Shown one piece after another: positions 17,924-26,501 of a DNA stretch of 64,000 bases. Position 1 is the stretch's first letter, and every line of letters begins with the position of its first letter. Both the position numbers and the translations under genes were made by a program. The DNA is from Methanomassiliicoccales archaeon UBA280 (lineage in GTDB: Archaea > Thermoplasmatota > Thermoplasmata > SG8-5), in NCBI GenBank assembly GCA_002499085.1, contig DAKD01000005.1, positions 1 through 64,000 of the forward strand, read 5' to 3'. The notes under the pieces are model-generated. The model did not search any database. It was not told the DNA's origin and saw nothing but the letters and a program-made list of their open reading frames with translations.

Positions 17924-18837
17924 CAGGCCTTCCCCCCGGCCATGCCGACCACATCGGAAAGCTCCCAGCCCCTGGCGTCCAGGAAGGCCGATACCTCGGC
18001 ACAGACCTTGGAGAAAACGTCCGTGCCCCTGTAATGCACCCCCGAGCCGATCTGCACTGCCGACGCTCCGGCCATCATGTACTCCAGCGCGTCTTCCCCG
18101 GTGCTTATCCCGCCGACGCCGATGACTGGGATCTTCACCCGGTTGGCAATCTCGTAAACCGCCCTCACGCCCACAGGCTTCGCCGCAGGCCCGCTCAGGC
18201 CCCCGACCCTGTTCCTCAGGACAGGTTTTCCGACCTTGACCTCGACCTTCATGGCCTTGAGAGTGTTTATCGCCACGACGGCGTCGCAGCCGGCCTCCTC
18301 GGCGGCCAACGCTATCCCCGCGATGTCGGGGACCATGGGGCTGAGTTTCGCCCAGACAGGGATTTCAACTGCGGATTTCACTGCCCTGACAATCTCCGCG
18401 ACCTTCTCCGGGTCCGAGCCCACGTCAAGCCCGTACCTGGTCGCATGTGGGCAGCTCAGGTTCAGCTCCACGGCGCTCGCGCCGGCTGCCTCCATCTTCT
18501 TGGCCAGCAATGCAAAGTTTTCCGCGGTATCCGCAAATATGCTTCCGATCACGGGGGCGCCGCCTTTCAGGGCGATGCCTATTTCCCCGCCGAAGCTCTC
18601 GATCCCGGGATTGGGCAGGCCCATGGCATTGAGCAAGCCGCACTCGAGTTCCAGCAGGCAGGGGCTTCCGTGGCCCTCCCTCGGTTCCAGACCGATAGAC
18701 TTCGTGACAACAGCGCCGGCGCCGCCCTCTCTCACCATCCTGAAAAGAAATTCTCCGGTCTGGCCCAGAATGCCTGATGCCAGCATTGTCGGGTTCTCCA
18801 TCTCCAGCTTGCCGACTCGGGTCCGAAGGTCTGCCAT
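17923..18837 (-). CDS. pyrD: Dihydroorotate dehydrogenase, catalytic subunit (type 1B)
   Basis: 304-residue FMN barrel that oxidises dihydroorotate to orotate in pyrimidine synthesis. Typical parts are 'NPTMLASGILGQTGEF', 'ELNLSCPHA', 'WAKLSPMVPDI', and 'IPVIGVGGISTGEDALEYMM' with 'VQIGSGVHYRG'. The cysteine in 'LNLSCPHAT' region corresponds to the type 1B active-site base area. ATG 18837 (M-A-D-L-R) is chosen: ATTAATA on the minus strand near 18862-18868 lies about 27 bases upstream, so the message is probably leaderless; ATGs at 18846 and 18879 are alternatives. Forms the heterotetramer with PyrK. Confidence 0.92.
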   Translation of the reverse strand: MADLRTRVGKLEMENPTMLASGILGQTGEFLFRMVREGGAGAVVTKSIGLEPREGHGSPCLLELECGLLNAMGLPNPGIESFGGEIGIALKGGAPVIGSIFADTAENFALLAKKMEAAGASAVELNLSCPHATRYGLDVGSDPEKVAEIVRAVKSAVEIPVWAKLSPMVPDIAGIALAAEEAGCDAVVAINTLKAMKVEVKVGKPVLRNRVGGLSGPAAKPVGVRAVYEIANRVKIPVIGVGGISTGEDALEYMMAGASAVQIGSGVHYRGTDVFSKVCAEVSAFLDARGWELSDVVGMAGGKA

Positions 18838-18874
18838 CGGGAACATGCAAAACAGCCCCCTGCTATTAATGTTT

Positions 18875-19206
18875 CCCATCCCAAATCCTTATCCCCCGTA
18901 ATCTCGCAGCATATGCTTCCGGAGATTACGGAATTTATTGATTGTATTATTAATCGCCTGGACAATCATGGCGAATACTTCAATCTCCATCCGAAGCCTT
19001 CGGCATTCGGAACGATTCAGTTCCCGTATTCACCTCTTGCTTCAAATGCTTGCAAACCATGGCCCTGATTTAGCCAACAGAATGGGAGCCAGGTCATCGT
19101 TGGATTCTCAGCGAGTAAGTGTTGAGATTCGATCCAACTTGAGAGGCGAATTTCGCTCACTGTAACCATGACAACATACGCAGAATCACCCATCCCAAAT
19201 CCTTAT
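18875..19206 (+). repeat. C-family repeat flanked by an exact 18-bp direct repeat
   Basis: CCCATCCCAAATCCTTAT occurs at 18875-18892 and again at 19189-19206. Between them lies a C-family element of about 296 bases that opens with the hairpin CCGTAATCTC...GAGATTACGG (from 18897) and carries the family landmarks 'catggcgaat', a CCGAAG.CTTCGG palindrome near 18995-19005 and 'catggccctgattt.gcc' near 19060. The direct repeat looks like a target duplication. No gene is seen in this 400-base gap; the right-hand copy supplies the CCTTATTA box of the next gene. Confidence 0.75.
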
Positions 19207-19237
19207 TACCTGCCCCGGGCTATTTCCCCCGAGGAAA

Positions 19238-20521
19238 ATGTTAACCTGGCTCACATTGCTGACACTGGCCTGCTCCCTTGTCTGCCTGGGGCTCTTCGTG
19301 TTCATGATGAGGTTCGCAGTCAGGACCGAGGTCACCCTGACAACCGCCCTTCTCGCCCTCATCACATCGACCGGCCTTTTCGCCTGGACCATGCTGTCCG
19401 CGGCGGGCGATTCCGTGTTCTGGGAAGAGATCGCCTATATCAGCGCAATGCTCATGTTCCCCATTCTGATAACGCTGTTCATCCAGCGCTCCAGCGCCGA
19501 TTACTTCCTCCTCAGGACAGCGAAGGGCCGCGCAATGGTGTTCGGGCCTCTGCTCGCCCAGCTGGCAGTCCATTATCTCCTTTCACCCGAAGCCCACAGG
19601 TTCACGGACTTCCTGTTCCTCGCAGTCTGGCTCCTGATATCCTTCCTCGTGTGGAAACACCTGTACGCAAGCATGAGCAAATCCTCCTCCGGCATTCGCA
19701 GGGAACAGCTTGAGTTCATGCTCACTTCGTTCTTCGCGGTGCTGCTGTTCAACATAGTCATTCTGTTCGCGCTGTTCGTATCTGGGACCGGGGATTACGG
19801 CGCGATATTCAGCATGGCCGTCGCCGGCTCAATGGTGATGACCGTGCGGGGCCTGGTGAGGTACCAGATGGTCATAGGGACCGAGCTTCTCGTCAGGAAC
19901 TCGCTCATCGTCATGCTCACTTCCCTGATATGCGTGGGCGGATTCGTCATCGCCCAGGTGATTGTGCTGGCCTCGACCGAGGCCGTCGACGCGGCATTCC
20001 AGATAGCAGTCAGCACGGCAATGCTCATCATCATAGTGCTGTCGATAAACATGATCGGCGACATGTCAGCAAGGCTCGTTGAATGGTTCTCCCCCCAGCT
20101 CAAGTGGCAGGAGTCGCTCGTCAGGGAGATATATATACTCCACTCCAACGGCCTGGTGATAGCCCATGCCGGCGCCCATGACGGGTTCGGGGACATAGAC
20201 AGGGACATGGTGGGCGGCATGCTCACCGCGATACAGAACTTCGTGCAGGAGGCGTTCCACGCCTCAGAGATGGACAGCCTCAAGTCCCTCAGCATGGGCA
20301 AGCTCAGGGTGCTGATAGAGGCCAGGGGGCATTTCGTCGTTGCAGTGCTTTTCACGGGCCACGAGGCCAGGGAGCTGCGCCGGGGCGTGGTCCGGCTCCT
20401 GGAGGACCTGGACATGCGCTTCGGCGGCATCCTGAATGGGTGGAACGGAGAGAAACGCGCCGTTGCGCCGGTCCAGGAATGGGTAGAAGGCGTATTCGCG
20501 GACATGGCCAGTGAGAGATAG
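19238..20521 (+). CDS. Seven-to-eight-TM membrane protein with C-terminal longin/roadblock-like domain
   Basis: 427 residues, not a recognised named family. Residues 1-285 hold about eight hydrophobic segments resembling the N-terminal membrane sensors of archaeal histidine kinases. From about 295 a soluble domain begins 'ESLVREIYILHSNGLVIAHA' and runs 'GGMLTAIQNFVQEAF...LSMGKLRVLIEARGHFVVAVLF', the strand-helix order of longin/roadblock-like folds that bind small GTPases. The next gene, 56 bases downstream, encodes a Rab-like GTPase, so the pair probably acts together at the membrane. GAGGAAA precedes the ATG. Confidence 0.7.
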   Translation: MLTWLTLLTLACSLVCLGLFVFMMRFAVRTEVTLTTALLALITSTGLFAWTMLSAAGDSVFWEEIAYISAMLMFPILITLFIQRSSADYFLLRTAKGRAMVFGPLLAQLAVHYLLSPEAHRFTDFLFLAVWLLISFLVWKHLYASMSKSSSGIRREQLEFMLTSFFAVLLFNIVILFALFVSGTGDYGAIFSMAVAGSMVMTVRGLVRYQMVIGTELLVRNSLIVMLTSLICVGGFVIAQVIVLASTEAVDAAFQIAVSTAMLIIIVLSINMIGDMSARLVEWFSPQLKWQESLVREIYILHSNGLVIAHAGAHDGFGDIDRDMVGGMLTAIQNFVQEAFHASEMDSLKSLSMGKLRVLIEARGHFVVAVLFTGHEARELRRGVVRLLEDLDMRFGGILNGWNGEKRAVAPVQEWVEGVFADMASER

Positions 20522-20577
20522 GAACGGGCCGCGCATCCAGGGAAATATTTTTAGGCCGGGAGAGGATGCGCCGTCCC

Positions 20578-21468
20578 ATGGAGGAAGTCCTGAAGAAAGT
20601 CGTCCTTCTCGGCGACTCGGCCGTGGGAAAGACCAGCCTGATGAACCGGTTCATCCAGAACGCGTTCAGCGACAGCTACATATCGACAGTCGGCGCCAAG
20701 GTATCCAAGAAGGTTGTGAATATATCCCTGGCAAACACAGACTACTCTGTCTCGTTCATGCTCTGGGACATAATCGGCTCGGAAGGCTACAAGTCCACGC
20801 AGTCCAGGCATATAGCCGGTCTCAACGGCGCCATACTGGTCGCCGACCTGTCAAGGCCCGAGACGCTGAAGAAGCTCGAGGAATACTGGATACCCCTCCT
20901 CAGGGACACGACGGCCGGCATCATGCCGCCTGTGCTGTACGTGGGCAACAAGCTGGACCTCATAGAGAAGCCCGAGGCGGACAGGCTGCTCAAGGAGCTT
21001 GCGGACCTGGACGCCAGGATGCGCTCCGGCCCGGAGATACACAGGTACAAGGTGCTCCAGCCCTACGTGCTGACAAGCGCCAAGAATGGCCAGGGCGTCG
21101 AGGAAGGTTTCCGCAGCCTGGCCGTGATGATGGTCATGGACCATCCCAGCTACGACCCCATGACCAGGCAGATGGAGGAGATGGTCGCGGAATCGATATA
21201 TGAAACAGACGAGCGGAAGACGGGCAAGGCCGTTCTCGACATGATAATCGCAGACTTCCCGTATGTTGTCCAGTCCTCCGAATCATCAAGGGTCATCCTC
21301 CAGGAATGCTTCGCAAAGTCGGGCATGTCCAAGGACAGCCCCACGCCCAATGGCATACACGAGATAATCGACTGCCTGCTCCGCAACGCGCGGGACAAGG
21401 GCGCGTCCGAGGAGACGATTGCCAGCCACCGGGAGAAATGGTTGGAAAAATTAAAGCAGTTCGGATGA
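20578..21468 (+). CDS. Rab/Ras-like small GTPase with C-terminal extension
   Basis: 296 residues. G domain: GDSAVGKTS at 12-20 (Lys18), switch I around Thr37, G3 as WDIIG at 63-67, NKLD at 124-127 and TSAK at 166-169. The catalytic glutamine that follows G3 in Rab and Ras (WDTAGQE) is replaced by Ser68, so hydrolysis may be slow or need a partner. Beyond residue about 185 an extra 110-residue helical tail is found that eukaryotic Rabs lack; there is no C-terminal cysteine for lipidation. AAATATTTTTAG at about 20544-20554 puts transcription start at ATG 20578, favouring it over ATG 20566. Likely partner of the preceding membrane protein. Confidence 0.85.
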   Translation: MEEVLKKVVLLGDSAVGKTSLMNRFIQNAFSDSYISTVGAKVSKKVVNISLANTDYSVSFMLWDIIGSEGYKSTQSRHIAGLNGAILVADLSRPETLKKLEEYWIPLLRDTTAGIMPPVLYVGNKLDLIEKPEADRLLKELADLDARMRSGPEIHRYKVLQPYVLTSAKNGQGVEEGFRSLAVMMVMDHPSYDPMTRQMEEMVAESIYETDERKTGKAVLDMIIADFPYVVQSSESSRVILQECFAKSGMSKDSPTPNGIHEIIDCLLRNARDKGASEETIASHREKWLEKLKQFG

Positions 21469-22169
21469 AAGCGTTTCCGAACTTTTGACAGTAACATGCC
21501 CCGCCTGTGGTAGTTTATCTCACCACAAGGGCGGGGTTTCGATGTGCACGCAATCTGGGTGACAGAGCATTTTGGGGCATTCTGCTGCTCTGTTTTCGGG
21601 AGCCTCGCCTGTACGAGCATCGTAGCTCCTAGGCAAATCCCAACATCGATGCGAGTGAGACGAATGGCCCATGCGCTTGTAAACGCTATTCGTTGCAAGG
21701 GCGAGGGGGTCGGGTACTTGAGCTTTGTAGCTCAATGGCAATTAATTTCATCAAAGCGAAAGAGACGAATCGTTTGCGATTCGTTGCTCGCCTGGCTGAC
21801 ATTTGCCAGGCGAAATAAATTTATCGGCTCTTGCATGGAAACGATTCTTCAAACTTTATTCAGTAATGCAATGTTAAGGATGATGGAAACGAATCCATGC
21901 TAGAGCTGTCAGTTTCACCTGGCTCGCGCTGGCCAGGCGAGTACCCGACATCCCCGGCCTAATAGTATGATGTCAAAATGCCAGCCGGGGTTTTCTAAAA
22001 TGGATCGCGTGTTTGCTCCAGATGCCTTGGCAAGCGCACTCAAGCGTTCTCAAAATGCAACCCCGCCCTGACAGGCGGGGCATGCTGCTTTCAAAATGCC
22101 CTGATTCGGTGACCAGGTTTGGCCACCGAATTTATATACTCTGCGCAGCTTATGATGTTTTTGTTAAGT
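21469..22169. repeat. 701-base gene-free islet bounded by inverted GC-hairpins
   Basis: No gene is seen. The stretch from about 21495 to 22085 is bounded by CATGCCCCGCCTGT and, inverted, ACAGGCGGGGCATG. Each end is itself a hairpin of the CCCC..GGGG-catgc family: 21499-21536 with a loop that forms its own GTGGT/ACCAC stem, and 22061-22080 with loop CTGACA. A third member lies at 21952-21987 (CCCCGGC...GCCGGGG, long loop). Further palindromes such as TCGCCTGGC...GCCAGGCGA near 21790-21812 are present. TTTATATAC at about 22131-22139 is the promoter of the next gene. Confidence 0.7.
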
Positions 22170-23633
22170 ATGTCCGAACCGAATGGAAATCAGGCCAACG
22201 GTAAAAGCAGCATGGGCGTGTTCTCGCTCATCTGGATCGGCCAGCTCGTCTCGATATTGGGCACGTCCATGGTCAGGTTTGGGCTGATGTACTGGGCCTG
22301 GCTCGAGACAGGCCAGGCGACGGCGCTCGCCCTGATGGGTTTCTTCAGCTTCGCGCCGCAGCTGATTCTCCAACCCTTCGCCGGGGCCCTGGTGGACAGG
22401 TGGAACCGCAAGACGACGATAATAATCGCCGACCTCATGGCCGGCATGGGCACGATAGCCATCTTCATCCTTTACTCGGCCGGGGCGCTGGAGATATGGC
22501 ATCTGTATGCCATCAGCGCGATAGTCGGCGCCTTTGCTTCCTTCCACTTCCCGGCGTTCTCGGCAGCCGTGACAATGATAGTGGAGAAGAAGCACTATGG
22601 ACGGGCCGCCTCGATGCTGGGCCTGGCCGGGTCCGTGTCCGAGATATTTGCGGCGCCGATCGCGGCTGTTCTGTTGGTATGGGTGGATCTCTCCGGAATC
22701 CTCGTCATCGACATGTTCACCTTCACATTCGCGGTCATTGTCCTGATTGTCGCGCGCATACCCCAGCCCGAGAAAGCCCGGGACCTCGGGAAAGGCCTCA
22801 GGGGCCTGTGGCGGGACTCCATGTACGGATTCAGGTACATCTTTAAAAGAAAGCCCCTCCTCGGCCTCCAGCTCACATATTTCGGTTCGAACTTCTTCGG
22901 CAACATAGCCTTCATACTGATGGCGCCCATGGTGCTGGCAATCACGTCCAGCGACAAGGTCGCGCTCGCGACCGTAATGATGGGCGCGGGCATCGGCGGC
23001 CTCGTGGGCGGGATAATCATGTCCGCCTGGGGCGGCTCGAAGACCTGGAAGATCGGCGTCATTATGGGCGGCATCCTGATAGAGGGATTCGTCATGATAT
23101 CGTTCGGGCTCGTGCTGGGCGTGCCCCTATGGACGGTGATAGCGTTCATCCTCGCCTTCTCGGGGCCGTTCGTGTGGGGCTCCAGCCAGGCAATCTGGCA
23201 ATCCAAGGTCGAGCCCAACAAGCAGGGCAGGGTGTTCGGGGCCAGGGGATTCATCGCCATGTCCGCCGGGGCCGTGGGCATGGTCATGGCCGGTCCGCTG
23301 GCCGACAATGTGTTCGAGCCGGGCATGTTGTCCGAAACAGGATTCCTGGCGACGACCTTTGGCTGGCTTCTGGGAAGCGACATAGGCTCGGGCATGAGGC
23401 TGATAATGATTCTCTGCGGCATCGGCACGCTCGCCACGGCAATCGCGGCCCTGTTCATCCCCACGGTGCGGAACCTCGAGAAGATAGTCCCGGACGCGGA
23501 CTCGCCCCGGGTCAAGCTGGCAGATTACAGGGAACGGCTGTGGAAGGCGCACAGGACGGGCAGGCTGACAGAGTCGGAGTGCGCGGACCTTTACATGAAA
23601 CGGAAGAAGGCGCTCGCCAACCAACCGAAATGA
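22170..23633 (+). CDS. MFS permease, macrolide-efflux/enterobactin-exporter type
   Basis: 487-residue, 12-helix major facilitator of the MFS_3 (MefA/EntS-like) branch, probably a drug or metabolite exporter. The first helix begins 'FSLIWIGQLVSILGTSMVRF', the loop 2-3 motif is 'PFAGALVDRWNRKTTIIIAD' and the mid-loop carries 'YGFRYIFKRKPLL'. A soluble C-terminal tail of about 50 residues, rich in charged residues, follows helix 12. ATG 22170 (M-S-E-P) is preferred to the earlier in-frame ATGs at 22152 and 22155, which are too close to the TATA box. Confidence 0.85.
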   Translation: MSEPNGNQANGKSSMGVFSLIWIGQLVSILGTSMVRFGLMYWAWLETGQATALALMGFFSFAPQLILQPFAGALVDRWNRKTTIIIADLMAGMGTIAIFILYSAGALEIWHLYAISAIVGAFASFHFPAFSAAVTMIVEKKHYGRAASMLGLAGSVSEIFAAPIAAVLLVWVDLSGILVIDMFTFTFAVIVLIVARIPQPEKARDLGKGLRGLWRDSMYGFRYIFKRKPLLGLQLTYFGSNFFGNIAFILMAPMVLAITSSDKVALATVMMGAGIGGLVGGIIMSAWGGSKTWKIGVIMGGILIEGFVMISFGLVLGVPLWTVIAFILAFSGPFVWGSSQAIWQSKVEPNKQGRVFGARGFIAMSAGAVGMVMAGPLADNVFEPGMLSETGFLATTFGWLLGSDIGSGMRLIMILCGIGTLATAIAALFIPTVRNLEKIVPDADSPRVKLADYRERLWKAHRTGRLTESECADLYMKRKKALANQPK

Positions 23634-23670
23634 TTTAATCGCATCCCGCTGATACTGCCGCAGTGAGAAC

Positions 23671-24153
23671 TTGGAGCTCAAGGTTGTAAAGGTCAAGAAC
23701 CCGGACGGACTGAACATCATCATAGGCCAGTCGCATTTCATAAAGACGGCCGAGGACATATACGAGGCCATGGTGAACTCTGTCCCGGGAATCAAATTCG
23801 GAATCGCGTTCTGCGAGGCGTCGGTGCACCAGCTCATCAGGGTGGAGGGCACGGACGGAAAGCTGAAGAAGCTGGCCGCGGACAACGCAAAGGCCATTGC
23901 GGCCGGTCACACGTTCTTCGTCGTCATGAAGGATGCCTACCCCATCAATGTGCTGGGCGCCATCAGGAACGTGCCCGAGGTCTGCAATATCTTCTGCGCC
24001 ACTGCCAATCCGGTGGAGGTCATAATCGCCGAAACCGAATCCGGACGAGGAATCATGGGTGTGGTTGACGGCAAGGTGCCGAAAGGGGTCGAGGGTCCGA
24101 AGGACGTCAAGGACCGCAAGGAACTTCTCAGAAAATTCGGGTACAAGCTGTGA
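23671..24153 (+). CDS. Adenosine-specific kinase family protein (DUF355)
   Basis: 160-residue member of the small archaeal/bacterial family called adenosine-specific kinase, characterised in Pyrobaculum as an adenosine-binding homotrimer-type protein. Hallmarks: 'IIGQSHFIKTAEDIYEAMV', 'GIAFCEASVHQLIRVEGTD', 'GHTFFVVMKDAYPINVLGAI' and 'CNIFCATANPVEVIIAET'. No classical P-loop. Start is TTG at 23671; GATTTAATC at 23633-23641 is about 30 bases upstream, so the message is leaderless or nearly so. Confidence 0.88.
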   Translation: MELKVVKVKNPDGLNIIIGQSHFIKTAEDIYEAMVNSVPGIKFGIAFCEASVHQLIRVEGTDGKLKKLAADNAKAIAAGHTFFVVMKDAYPINVLGAIRNVPEVCNIFCATANPVEVIIAETESGRGIMGVVDGKVPKGVEGPKDVKDRKELLRKFGYKL

Positions 24154-24285
24154 TCCGGCAGCCGAGAAAAAGCCAGCCTGGCTTATCTTCTCTGCGTGGC
24201 ACAGTTTCAGTCTGCGGGTCTGGGGACTGAAGGCCCGTGGGCGGTTCGCACATCCGTGGGTTTCATGTCCCGCAGGAACGGGAAA

Positions 24286-25653
24286 TCACTTTTTCCCCAG
24301 ACCACCGAGTTTCTCCGCCGTCTTCCTCGCGCCGGCCTCGGAGCTTATGCTCCTGTAAATGGCGTTGGCCATCTCATAGTCCGCTGTCGCCCTCTCTGTG
24401 TCGCCGCTGGCTGCAAGTATATCGCCCCTGCACTCCAGGGCGTCGGCCAGCCTCCTCGGCTCTCCTATTCTCTCTCTCAGCCCGATGCTCCTGTTGATGC
24501 TTGCCAGCGCCTCACCGTATCTTTCGGTTTGCAGGCCGATGATAGCATCCAGCATCTCGACGCCTGACATGCCCCTCTCATTCAGACGCTCCCTGCCGAA
24601 AATGGATTTCGAGAGCTCGGAATATTTCCTGGCCCTGTCATACTCGCCCAACAGGGCATAGACCTCCCCGGCGTTGAAGAGTATCCAACCCTCCATCGAG
24701 GTGAAATGTATGTCCCTGGCTGTGGCAAGGCCCTCCTCGTACTTCCCTGCGGCCTCTGTCAGATATTTCTGCCTCCCCTCCGGTTTGAGCAGCGCCATCC
24801 TGTGGTTGACGACCCCGAGGCTGTTCAGTATGCCTGTCATCATCTTCTTGTTCTTGTACGTGCCTTCCAGGCCGGAGATGATGGCAAGGGCTCTCTCATA
24901 ATGCTGGATTGCCCTGGTCTTGTCCTCAAGCAGCTCGCCGTACAGAACGCCGAAGCCGTGCATTATCCGGGCCTGCAGCTCCATGTTCTTCCTTACCTCG
25001 GATGGGTCAGTGATATCCTTTCCGTGCTTGCGCAGAAGGGCCGTGACACCGGCATTCGCCTTCTCGAACCTCCTCTCGGCTTCCTGATAATCGCCGCATC
25101 TCCACAGGTAAATGCCCCACGTGGCATCCATTCTGGCGAACAGCCTGGGCTTTGCCGAGCCCGTGACCTTCTTCACGAGCGACTCCGCAGTGATCAGGAT
25201 GGACTGGGTCTTCTTCCAGTTCTGCGATTCGTGGTATTTCTCCGCAAAATCCAGGAGCACGTCGGCATATCTCTTGCACAGCATCGGGTCCAGTGTTTCG
25301 CGGTCCTCCTTGTGGGCCGTGTAAAGCGTCTTCATGGCCTTGAGCAGCTTGGGCTGTTTGGCAGCCTCCTTGAAGGCCTCGGCGATCGCCCCGCCAAGGC
25401 TGAGGTTGATGGTAGCATGTATCCGTTGGATCTCCTCGTTGGTCAAATCGGTTGGCAGATCATCTTCCTTGCCCAGGTTCAGCTGCTTCCTGATGATGAA
25501 CGTGATGGCTTCCGCTTCCGGAAGATCCGACAGGAGGCTTCCCAGGCGCATTTCCTCGTCGAGAATCTCCAGCATGCCCTGTCTGGCGGCCTCATTCAAT
25601 GCCCATTGGATTTCCTGCGGGTCCACATTGTCACGTTTCCTAGCTTCGAACAT
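24286..25653 (-). CDS. Tetratricopeptide-repeat protein
   Basis: 455 residues of alpha-helical repeats with no signal peptide, so probably cytoplasmic. TPR-like units are visible, for example 'YLWRCGDYQEAERRFEKANA', 'ILFNAGEVYALLGEYDRARK' and 'CRGDILAASGDTERATADYE', spaced at roughly 34-40 residues. TPR proteins act as scaffolds; partners are unknown. The N-terminal 110 residues have a different, charged composition. Convergent with the adenosine-kinase-like gene, 132 bases away; that gap holds the near-inverted ends of both transcripts and nothing else recognisable. Confidence 0.75.
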   Translation of the reverse strand: MFEARKRDNVDPQEIQWALNEAARQGMLEILDEEMRLGSLLSDLPEAEAITFIIRKQLNLGKEDDLPTDLTNEEIQRIHATINLSLGGAIAEAFKEAAKQPKLLKAMKTLYTAHKEDRETLDPMLCKRYADVLLDFAEKYHESQNWKKTQSILITAESLVKKVTGSAKPRLFARMDATWGIYLWRCGDYQEAERRFEKANAGVTALLRKHGKDITDPSEVRKNMELQARIMHGFGVLYGELLEDKTRAIQHYERALAIISGLEGTYKNKKMMTGILNSLGVVNHRMALLKPEGRQKYLTEAAGKYEEGLATARDIHFTSMEGWILFNAGEVYALLGEYDRARKYSELSKSIFGRERLNERGMSGVEMLDAIIGLQTERYGEALASINRSIGLRERIGEPRRLADALECRGDILAASGDTERATADYEMANAIYRSISSEAGARKTAEKLGGLGKK

Positions 25654-25800
25654 AACCCCGCTGTCATATAAATAGTTAGTCTGGGCGGTTTCATTGTCAT
25701 GCCGAATTTTTAAAGGCAGACGGAAAATATGGTCCGTGATTAATTCACTGAAAGGGAGACGGTTCTATCCGCCTTCAAGAAACGATACAATGAAAAAGGA

Positions 25801-26016
25801 TCATGCGCTTTCCTTGGCCCTGTTCCTCATCCACAGGAGAAGGAGCTGCTCGAGGTCCCTGAGCTGCTTCCTGTTGACCTCGTCATCCTCGTCCTCGATG
25901 AGAACCTTGAGCCTGCCGATGCAATAAAGAATTACCCGAAGCTGTTCCTCGGAATCGTCTCTGGCTTCGGGTAAGGTATTGTGCCCACCACTCTTCTCCC
26001 ACTCGTTGATTCTCAA
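25801..26016 (-). CDS. Small hypothetical protein
   Basis: 71 residues, acidic, with a predicted pair of helices ('QLRVILYCIGRLKVLIEDED' and 'NRKQLRDLEQLLLLWMRNRA') that may form a coiled coil. No family recognised. Start is TTG at 26016 with GGTGAC about six bases upstream, and a TTTAAATAA box on the minus strand near 26064-26072 gives a promoter, which is why it is kept as a gene. Lies between a TPR gene and a repeat-rich gap. Confidence 0.5.
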   Translation of the reverse strand: MRINEWEKSGGHNTLPEARDDSEEQLRVILYCIGRLKVLIEDEDDEVNRKQLRDLEQLLLLWMRNRAKESA

Positions 26017-26089
26017 CCTAGGTCACCTTATGCAAGGCCTAGGGGTGTAACGGGACCGAGTTATTTAAAACGACATAGGCATGCATGGA

Positions 26090-26500
26090 CACGTCTGTAC
26101 ATGGCTCTACAGAAACTTTACTGCCACACAAAGCTGAACGCCAGGCCTTTAGAGGCCTGGATGAAAGCGCAGGGCAGTAAACGTGAAATGCCGTTGCATG
26201 CCGTCCGAATATATGCATCGAAAATCGAAGCAATCCTGCTTCGATAATCAGGCATGCTCCATTTTGAGATTTCAAAATGGGTTTGCCGAATCTTTGATTC
26301 AGCATATAACTGCCCTATGGTAAACTTCCAGCCCCGAGTCATATGACTGCGGCTCATGGTATGAACGCCAGCCTCTTCGGGCTTCCGAAGGAAGGTCGAA
26401 TTGTATTCATATTATTAGTATGGATAGGGCGAATATCACAAATTGAAATGAATTCGCCACTAACTTCAGGGGCTGGTAGTTTACTACGGGCTGCCAGCGG
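26090..26500. repeat. IS605-like end remnant, copy 1, in a 485-base gene-free gap
   Basis: No gene is seen. Successive palindromes are TTTACTGCC (26117-26125) with GGCAGTAAA (26173-26181) enclosing CCAGGCCTttagAGGCCTGG; TCGAAGCA-atcc-TGCTTCGA (26225-26244) followed by TAATCAGG; and GTAAACTTCCAGCCCC (26320-26335) with GGGGCTGGTAGTTTAC (26469-26484). The same order of parts recurs at 61.6 kb. The style of hairpin next to 'gtagttta' resembles ends of IS200/IS605-type elements, but there is no transposase or TnpB here. Confidence 0.65.
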
Positions 26501-26501
26501 T

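Noticed and set aside
21720..21745. tRNA-like D-arm sequence TAGCTCAATGG
   Set aside because: No acceptor, anticodon or T arm can be folded around it.
26090..26500. Complete IS200/IS605 insertion sequence
   Set aside because: End-like hairpins are present but no TnpA or TnpB frame, and the interval is under 500 bases; called a remnant instead.
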